Positions 29,897 through 34,203 of a stretch of DNA of 34,203 nucleotides are shown here, in pieces. Both the position numbers and the translations under genes were made by a program. The DNA is from Kiritimatiellota bacterium (lineage in GTDB: Bacteria > Verrucomicrobiota > Kiritimatiellia > RFP12 > UBA1067), in contig WRJS01000029.1 of assembly GCA_009778475.1 (NCBI GenBank), positions 1 to 34,203 on the forward strand. The letters are read 5' to 3'. Each line of letters starts with the position of its first letter. Within the stretch, counting starts at the first letter, position 1. Below the pieces are notes generated by a model. It did not search any database. It saw only the letters and a list, made by a program, of their open reading frames with translations, and had not been told where the DNA came from.

Positions 29897-31200
29897 GGCT
29901 GTTTCTCCTGTGTTGCGGGCGGCGCGATGACGCGCACAATCGGATGTGTGCTGAGATTGCCCTGATTACCTAGCCCTGTCCAAACAAGAGGACGTAGTCT
30001 GCTTGCCGCCTCAATGCGTATCCAGTCGTTCTCGGCATTCGCTTCAATCTCCGCAAGGGCGGCTTTGTCGTCAAGTATCTCCGCCATTCTCAGGTGCGCC
30101 CATCCGCCTTTCTCAGTTTTGGCAACTTCCGCAAGAAGCCCCAAATCCGTTAGTCTGGCAATCGCCCTGCGCCTATGCTGATTTTCGGCATCCTTTGCAA
30201 ACTCTGCAAGGATGGTCTGGTCGGTGATTTTACTTACCGCCGTCGCGCACATCGAATGGAGACCGCGCTTCCAGTGAAATCCCGAAGGATCCACTTGTAA
30301 ATCTCCTCCTTTCGGTGCTTCGATGTTCCCATATTTTCGGACAATTTCCGTGAGGACGGCTTGGTCGGTGAGTTGATCTGTCGCGAATGAACGCAGCACG
30401 CTATCTTCATCGCTTAAGGCGATTGCCGTAAGGACGGCTTGGTCGGTCAGTTTCTTTATCGCCTCCCGCCGGTCTCCCCACCGCCATTGCTTTTTCTCGT
30501 CATTCCTCGCGATTTCCGCCAAGGCGGCTTGGTCGGTCAGTTTGCGTATCGCCACGATGCGCATCTTCTCGTCCTTGTCATTTTTCGCGATGTCCGCAAG
30601 GAGTTTTTGGTCGGGGTGCCCTTCTGCGACTCGGAGGCGCACCCATGCGTTCCCGTCCTGCTTTTCAAATTCCGCGAGAAGCGTTTGCTCATCCAGTTTG
30701 TACACCGCTTCTCGGCGCACCTGTGCGTTGGGATCGGTCCTGGCGATTTCCGCGAGAAGCGCTTGATCCTCCAGTTTGTAAACGATTTCTTGGCGGACGA
30801 TTCCTTCCATCTCCATACGCGGGGCGGGGTCTTTCCACGCCTCCATTTCTTTCTTCATGATTTCGACCAAGACCGCCTGATCGTCGAGTTTGCTAATCGC
30901 TATCCGGCGCACGCTCTCGTTCCTGTTGTGCCTTGCGATTTCCGCAAGGGCTGGTTGGTCGTCGAGTTTATAAACCGCAGCAATCGCGACTTTCCCGTTC
31001 GCGGCCGTTTTAGCGACCTCCGCAAGGGCGGATTGCTCATGCAGCCTGAACACCGCATCCAAGGACACGCTCTCGCCTTGGCTGCTTGTCGCTATTTTCA
31101 AAAGGGCGGCTTGGTCATGCCCATCCAATGCGTTGGCATCCGCGAACAGTAACGGTGTGATGCCAACAAGCATTACAATCAATGTGTAGCGTTTCTTCAT
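29893..31200 (-). CDS. Exported HEAT-like repeat protein with LTDQAxLAEIA repeats
   Basis: A 435-aa protein with a signal peptide (MKKRYTLIVMLVGITPLLFA). The mature part consists of about a dozen ~30-residue helical repeats, consensus VRxxAVxKLTDQAxLAEIARND (examples: RIAISKLDDQAVLVEI, REAVYKLEDQALLAEIA, REAIKKLTDQAVLTAIA). The pattern resembles HEAT repeats with a strongly conserved DQ(A/T)LAE helix, similar to repeats annotated in other bacteria as variant leucine-rich or HEAT-like. It is probably a protein-binding scaffold in the periplasm. AAAGGAGG lies 6 nt before ATG 31200, marking the true start; the open frame extends upstream through repeat DNA. The first gene of the four-gene run, it overlaps the next by ATGA. 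Confidence 0.82.
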   Translation of the reverse strand: MKKRYTLIVMLVGITPLLFADANALDGHDQAALLKIATSSQGESVSLDAVFRLHEQSALAEVAKTAANGKVAIAAVYKLDDQPALAEIARHNRNESVRRIAISKLDDQAVLVEIMKKEMEAWKDPAPRMEMEGIVRQEIVYKLEDQALLAEIARTDPNAQVRREAVYKLDEQTLLAEFEKQDGNAWVRLRVAEGHPDQKLLADIAKNDKDEKMRIVAIRKLTDQAALAEIARNDEKKQWRWGDRREAIKKLTDQAVLTAIALSDEDSVLRSFATDQLTDQAVLTEIVRKYGNIEAPKGGDLQVDPSGFHWKRGLHSMCATAVSKITDQTILAEFAKDAENQHRRRAIARLTDLGLLAEVAKTEKGGWAHLRMAEILDDKAALAEIEANAENDWIRIEAASRLRPLVWTGLGNQGNLSTHPIVRVIAPPATQEKQP

Positions 31201-31212
31201 GGTGTCTCCTCC

Positions 31213-31302
31213 TTTTTTTTGACAGGATTTACAGGATTGCTTTTCCGTCTTGTCTCGCGCAAAGGCACGAAGCACGCAATGGTTTTTTCCTTTGTGTGAA
31301 AA
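31213..31302. repeat. Composite GACAGGAT / CACAAAGG element, copy 3
   Basis: Eight T followed by GACAGGATTTACAGGATT (31221-31238), then a degenerate CTCGCGCAAAGGCACGAAG (31254-31272) and CCTTTGTGTGAAAA (31289-31302). It fills the spacer between aroE and the HEAT-like gene and abuts that gene's ribosome site. Confidence 0.75.
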
Positions 31303-31304
31303 CA

Positions 31305-32141
31305 TTATCCTCCTTGCCGTTCGACCAGCGCATCCCGCATGGCGTGGATGTCCGCGTCCAGCCCAGTCCAGATTTTGAATGCGTGCGCACCTTGATGGAG
31401 AAGCATCCCCAGCCCGTTGGCGGTCGTCGCGCCAGCGGCTCGCGCGGCGCATATCGTGGGCGTGACGGTCGCGGTGTAAACTACATCGTACAGCACCTGC
31501 CCCGGACGGAACGCCTCGGGCGCGAGCGGCGACACGTCGCCCGCATGAAGCCCAGCGGAGGTGCAATGCACCACGAGGTCGGCATCCCGCGACGCGGCGC
31601 ACCAGTCGGTTGCGGTGCTGATGCGCGAGCGGAGATTGGGGACACGCGCCAAGTCCTGCGCCAGCCGCTCGGCTTTTTCCGCGCTACGGTTCGCGAGCGT
31701 GATGACCTCCGCGCCGGACTTCGCACACGCCAGCGCGACGGCGCGTCCCGCGCCCCCGCACCCCAGCACCAGCACGCGCCTACCCTCGGGCGTGATACCG
31801 CAGTCCTCTTGGAGCGACGCGAGGAAACCCGTGATGTCGGTGTTGAAACCCGCGCACCCGTCCGCATCGAAACGCACGACGTTAATTGCGCCCGCGAGTT
31901 GCGCGATGGGGTCGATGCGCGTCATGAGCGCAAGCGCGGCGGACTTGTGCGGGAGGGTCAGGTTCAGCCCCGTGAAGCCTTCCGCACGGCAAGCGTCGAG
32001 GCGTTCCGCCAGTGCCTCGGGCAACACGTCGAACGCCGTGTACTCCGCCTGAATCCCGAGCGCACGGAACGAAGCCGTGTGCATACGCGGCGAGAGCGAA
32101 TGGCTAATCGGATGACCGAAGATGCCGAAGCGGTGCGTCAT
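31305..32141 (-). CDS. aroE: Shikimate dehydrogenase
   Basis: Reduces 3-dehydroshikimate to shikimate with NADPH in aromatic amino acid synthesis. The 278-aa protein has all family motifs: HSLSPRMH (14-21) binding shikimate, NLTLPHK with catalytic Lys66, GFNTDITG with catalytic Asp102, the nucleotide loop GCGGAGRA (127-134), ANRS as the NADP-phosphate site, YDVVY and the C-terminal GLGMLLHQGAHAF. AAAAGGAC precedes ATG 32141. It lies 118 nt after ilvN on the same strand, with a word array between. No other aromatic pathway genes are in the window. Confidence 0.96.
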   Translation of the reverse strand: MTHRFGIFGHPISHSLSPRMHTASFRALGIQAEYTAFDVLPEALAERLDACRAEGFTGLNLTLPHKSAALALMTRIDPIAQLAGAINVVRFDADGCAGFNTDITGFLASLQEDCGITPEGRRVLVLGCGGAGRAVALACAKSGAEVITLANRSAEKAERLAQDLARVPNLRSRISTATDWCAASRDADLVVHCTSAGLHAGDVSPLAPEAFRPGQVLYDVVYTATVTPTICAARAAGATTANGLGMLLHQGAHAFKIWTGLDADIHAMRDALVERQGG

Positions 32142-32159
32142 TGCGATGGTCCTTTTTTT

Positions 32160-32241
32160 CGATTGAAGCCGATTGAAATCGACTGAAATCGACTGAAATC
32201 GGTTTTAGTCGGCTTTAGTCGATTTCAATCGATGTCAGTCG
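32160..32241. repeat. Inverted word array of CGATTGAAAT / CGACTGAAAT
   Basis: Left words CGATTGAAGC, CGATTGAAAT, CGACTGAAAT (twice) meet right words GGTTTTAGTCG, GGCTTTAGTCG, ATTTCAATCG and ATGTCAGTCG. The two halves are inverted at about 31 of 39 positions, with a very small loop. It sits between ilvN and aroE and would fold as a long hairpin just before the aroE ribosome site. Confidence 0.85.
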
Positions 32242-32259
32242 AAAAAAAACAATCCCTCA

Positions 32260-32742
32260 TCACACATCCTCGCGCCGGACGGCGACCACGCCCGTGCGGG
32301 AGATGTCGATGATGCGGTAGGGTTTCAGGAGGCGCAGGAAATCGGAGACGGTCTCTTGGTTGCCCGCCATCTCGATGGTCACGGAATCCTCCTGCACGCC
32401 GACCACCTGCGCCTTGAACAGCGACGCGAGCTCAAGCACCTCGACGCGGCTGTCGTGGCTGTCCGCGCCCACGCGCACGAGGATGAGCTCACGGTCGAGG
32501 TGGCGCAGGTTCGTCATGTTGACGACCTCGATGACGTCCACCTGCTTCGCGAGCTGGCGCGTCACCTGCTCGATGACGCGCGCATCGCCCGGCACGACGA
32601 TGGTCATTTTCGAGACCGTCTCATCGGCGGTCGGCGCGACGTTCAGCGTCTCGATGTTGTACCCGCGCCCAGAGATCAAGCCCACGATCCGCGCCAGCAC
32701 ACCGGGTTTATTCTCTACCAAACAATTGATGATGTGATTCAT
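32260..32742 (-). CDS. ilvN: Acetolactate synthase small (regulatory) subunit
   Basis: Regulatory subunit of acetohydroxyacid synthase, first common enzyme of branched-chain amino acid synthesis; it binds valine for feedback inhibition. The 160-aa protein begins with an ACT domain (NKPGVLARIVGLISGRGYNI, residues 11-30), followed by TIVVPGD, QLAKQVDVIEVV and the second ferredoxin-like domain typical of IlvN/IlvH (RELILVRV to PYRIIDISRTG). The length matches the family. GGAGG lies 5 nt before ATG 32742. The large subunit gene ilvB, often adjacent, is not in the window. Confidence 0.95.
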   Translation of the reverse strand: MNHIINCLVENKPGVLARIVGLISGRGYNIETLNVAPTADETVSKMTIVVPGDARVIEQVTRQLAKQVDVIEVVNMTNLRHLDRELILVRVGADSHDSRVEVLELASLFKAQVVGVQEDSVTIEMAGNQETVSDFLRLLKPYRIIDISRTGVVAVRREDV

Positions 32743-32924
32743 AAGCCTCCAGAGTGTTCAAATGGTGATTAAATATGTTCCCATTTTTTTGAGGAAACGT
32801 CAACGGATTTTGTGCGGGATGCTTGAATCCACTCCCGCACCCGAATCTTTTTCCTTTCATCGCATCGCGGCTTCTGGTACCATAACGGACAATCATTCAA
32901 TAAGGAGAAGCGGGAGGTGAAACC

Positions 32925-33932
32925 GTGAAAAGAAAAACGGGCGTTCATATCTGCATATTCATTGGTGGGCTTGCGGTATTGGCAGCGTTGGCCTTGGCTA
33001 CCGGTCCTCTTCTTGCGCTTTTTGCTTTCGTCGCAATCTTTCTTATCCCCTTGTCGCTCGTAACGCTCTTCACCGCGCTCGTGGAGGGCATCCCGCTTTC
33101 CGTCGGGCTGCGGGTACCGTATCGGCGCACGCTCCGCATCCTGCTGGCCGCGAACGCCGCCTCTTTCCTTGCGAGGCCGCCTGTTGACTTTCTGAACGGG
33201 TATCTTTACACGACGTTCATGCCCGGACCGCTGGCGCCGTATTTCCGCGCCTACCCGCTGGCGGCGGTTCTGGGTGCGCTGATCGTGTTCGCCGCGATCC
33301 TGCTGGTCGAGGGCGGCATTATCGCCGTGTGGCGCAAGAAGCAAAACATCAGCGTGGGATGGAAGCGGCTGCTGCTCACCGTCTTCATCATGAACGCCAT
33401 GACCTTCGCCGTGCTTGCCCCGCTCAATTACCTGATGGTGCGTCCCACGCACGGGGTCAAGGCGTTCACCGACGACTCCTCGTGGGCGCAGCACCCCTTG
33501 GCCGAAATCTGCTACACCGCCCCCAACGGCGACCTCTGCGCCGTCATGACGGACGGCAGCAACCCGCGCACCGTCAGCCCCGACACCGTGGAGGGTTGCC
33601 GGCCCGCGCAGGGGCTCGCCAGAAACGTCGTCTCTAACGAATACGTGAGCATCTCTTGTGATCAATATACTCACGGCATCACTATTGTTGAACGAGACGG
33701 CAATAGACTCTGGCGTATCGCGGACAACCCCGGGCTTCTAGGGGTCGGCAATCGTCGCTTTGGGGATATCTGCCTCTTGGACAACGGGCAGGAGTTTGTT
33801 TTCAGCGAGTCGAAGGGCGGCATTTACCTCGTCAACATCGCCGAGCGCAAAGTGGGGCTCATCGTATCCGGCGACAAGTTTTTCACGCTTACCCCGCGCT
33901 ATCAACAGGAACAGGGGAAAGAGGATTACTAG
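32925..33932 (+). CDS. Membrane protein of unknown function with an extracytoplasmic domain
   Basis: A 335-aa protein not recognised as any family. The first ~185 residues hold about five membrane helices (for example CIFIGGLAVLAALALATG, LLALFAFVAIFLIPLSLVTL, LAAVLGALIVFAAILLVEGG, LLLTVFIMNAMTFAVLAPLN). The remaining ~150 residues are hydrophilic and beta-rich, with phrases such as GDLCAVMTDGSNPRTV, GNRLWRIADNPG and KGGIYLVNIAERKVG that look like beta-propeller blades or WD40-like strands. A GTG start at 32925 was chosen because GGGAGG lies 7 nt before it and the first helix begins shortly after. The stop codon TAG is formed by the CTAG at the edge of the TGTCCTGTAAAA element, so the element may have replaced the original end. 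Confidence 0.72.
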   Translation: MKRKTGVHICIFIGGLAVLAALALATGPLLALFAFVAIFLIPLSLVTLFTALVEGIPLSVGLRVPYRRTLRILLAANAASFLARPPVDFLNGYLYTTFMPGPLAPYFRAYPLAAVLGALIVFAAILLVEGGIIAVWRKKQNISVGWKRLLLTVFIMNAMTFAVLAPLNYLMVRPTHGVKAFTDDSSWAQHPLAEICYTAPNGDLCAVMTDGSNPRTVSPDTVEGCRPAQGLARNVVSNEYVSISCDQYTHGITIVERDGNRLWRIADNPGLLGVGNRRFGDICLLDNGQEFVFSESKGGIYLVNIAERKVGLIVSGDKFFTLTPRYQQEQGKEDY

Positions 33933-33996
33933 TGTCCTGTAAAATATAGATTTCACGATGGAGGGCGAGCGTCCCCGCGAGCCGTTAGACACAGGG
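33929..33996. mobile_element. Second copy (one end) of the TGTCCTGTAAAA element
   Basis: CTAGTGTCCTGTAAAATATA (33929-33948) continues into TTTCACGATGGAGGGCGAGC and CCGTTAGACACA. Over about 65 bp this matches the reverse complement of 14081-14177, so the copy is inverted relative to the first. No matching right end was found before the window ends. Confidence 0.75.
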
Positions 33997-34053
33997 TAGA
34001 GAGCGAGGTGAACACCATGTTGAAGGCGTTGTCGGCGTAGAAGTCGGAGACAC

Positions 34054-34115
34054 GCCGGGAGCGCAGGGCTTCCGCCCTGCTATTATTGGCAAGGCGGAAG
34101 CCTTGCGCTCCCGGC
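34054..34115. repeat. Inverted repeat whose arms are themselves hairpins
   Basis: The arms 34054-34080 and 34089-34115 are complementary at 25 of 27 positions, loop 8 nt. The left arm contains GCAGGGC-TTCC-GCCCTGC and the right GCAAGGC-GGAA-GCCTTGC, each able to fold alone. The right-arm sequence also occurs at about 23837-23862. From 33997 to 34053 nothing is recognised. Confidence 0.85.
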
Positions 34116-34121
34116 ATACAC

Positions 34122-34203
34122 CTACGGGTTCTGCTGTTCCCTTTCACGGATAATCTCCGCCGCCTGCTCGCGGGTGAGTTTTTTCAGCTTGCCGTCGGGC
34201 GAC
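34122..34203 (-). CDS. C-terminal end of a protein that runs off the window
   Basis: The last 26 codons of a minus-strand gene, reading SPDGKLKKLTREQAAEIIRE then REQQNP and TAG (34122-34124). The charged helical ending is protein-like and codon use fits the region, but it is too short for a family assignment. The repeat at 34054-34115 begins 6 nt past its stop and may serve as its 3' hairpin. Confidence 0.5.
   Translation of the reverse strand, partial: SPDGKLKKLTREQAAEIIREREQQNP

Noticed and set aside
31260..32742. Operon linking aroE and ilvN functionally
   Set aside because: They share a strand but belong to different pathways and are separated by an inverted word array; no shared regulation can be shown.

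Overview
The window looks like a chromosomal segment of a GC-rich Gram-negative bacterium, most likely a member of the Kiritimatiellae (Verrucomicrobiota). This placement is inference. It rests on outer-membrane genes (BamA, Skp/OmpH, LpxD), DUF1080 proteins beside a Tat-exported Gfo/Idh/MocA oxidoreductase, large secreted beta-helix proteins with a choice-of-anchor-Q segment and a shared C-terminal module, and intergenic regions packed with short repeated words. No rRNA, tRNA, CRISPR array, transposase gene or phage module was recognised.

Layout. 51-3169 (+): a GtrA-family membrane protein, peptide chain release factor 2 (prfB, with no programmed frameshift) and a eukaryote-like UDP-sugar pyrophosphorylase. 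3170-4457: a gene-free repeat region built from a 496-bp tandem repeat. 4458-8744 (+): a three-gene unit, namely a double-DUF1080 protein, a Tat-type Gfo/Idh/MocA oxidoreductase and a HEAT-repeat exported protein; 3-keto-glycoside metabolism is a plausible role. 9128-13839 (+): a lipoprotein with a nine-G tract, then a 1248-aa surface protein joining a CLCA-like zinc-peptidase motif, a VWA domain and a repetitive beta-helix.

14194-22064 (-): an envelope cluster, read in the order TetR regulator, bamA, skp, lpxD, a SAM methyltransferase and a GT-C glycosyltransferase. 22252-23493 (+): a secreted alpha/beta-hydrolase (esterase-like). 24339-26897 (+): a second large secreted beta-helix protein with an InlB-type repeat, a duplicated beta-sandwich-like domain and the same C-terminal module as the 1248-aa protein. 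27242-31200 (-): four overlapping genes (HEAT-like repeat protein, discoidin-like exported protein, DUF2157 membrane protein, GDYXXLXY protein). 31305-32742 (-): aroE and ilvN. 32925-33932 (+): an unknown membrane protein. 34122-34203 (-): the C-terminal end of a gene that runs off the window.

The most unusual aspects are (1) the CLCA-like peptidase/VWA/beta-helix fusion and the C-terminal module it shares with the other beta-helix protein, which is a candidate sorting signal, and (2) a rich set of intergenic elements. The latter include long inverted repeats made of 7-12 nt words, a composite element containing GACAGGAT words seen three times, and an element ending in TGTCCTGTAAAA found twice. 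They look mobile or template-switch generated, but no mobilising gene is present here.
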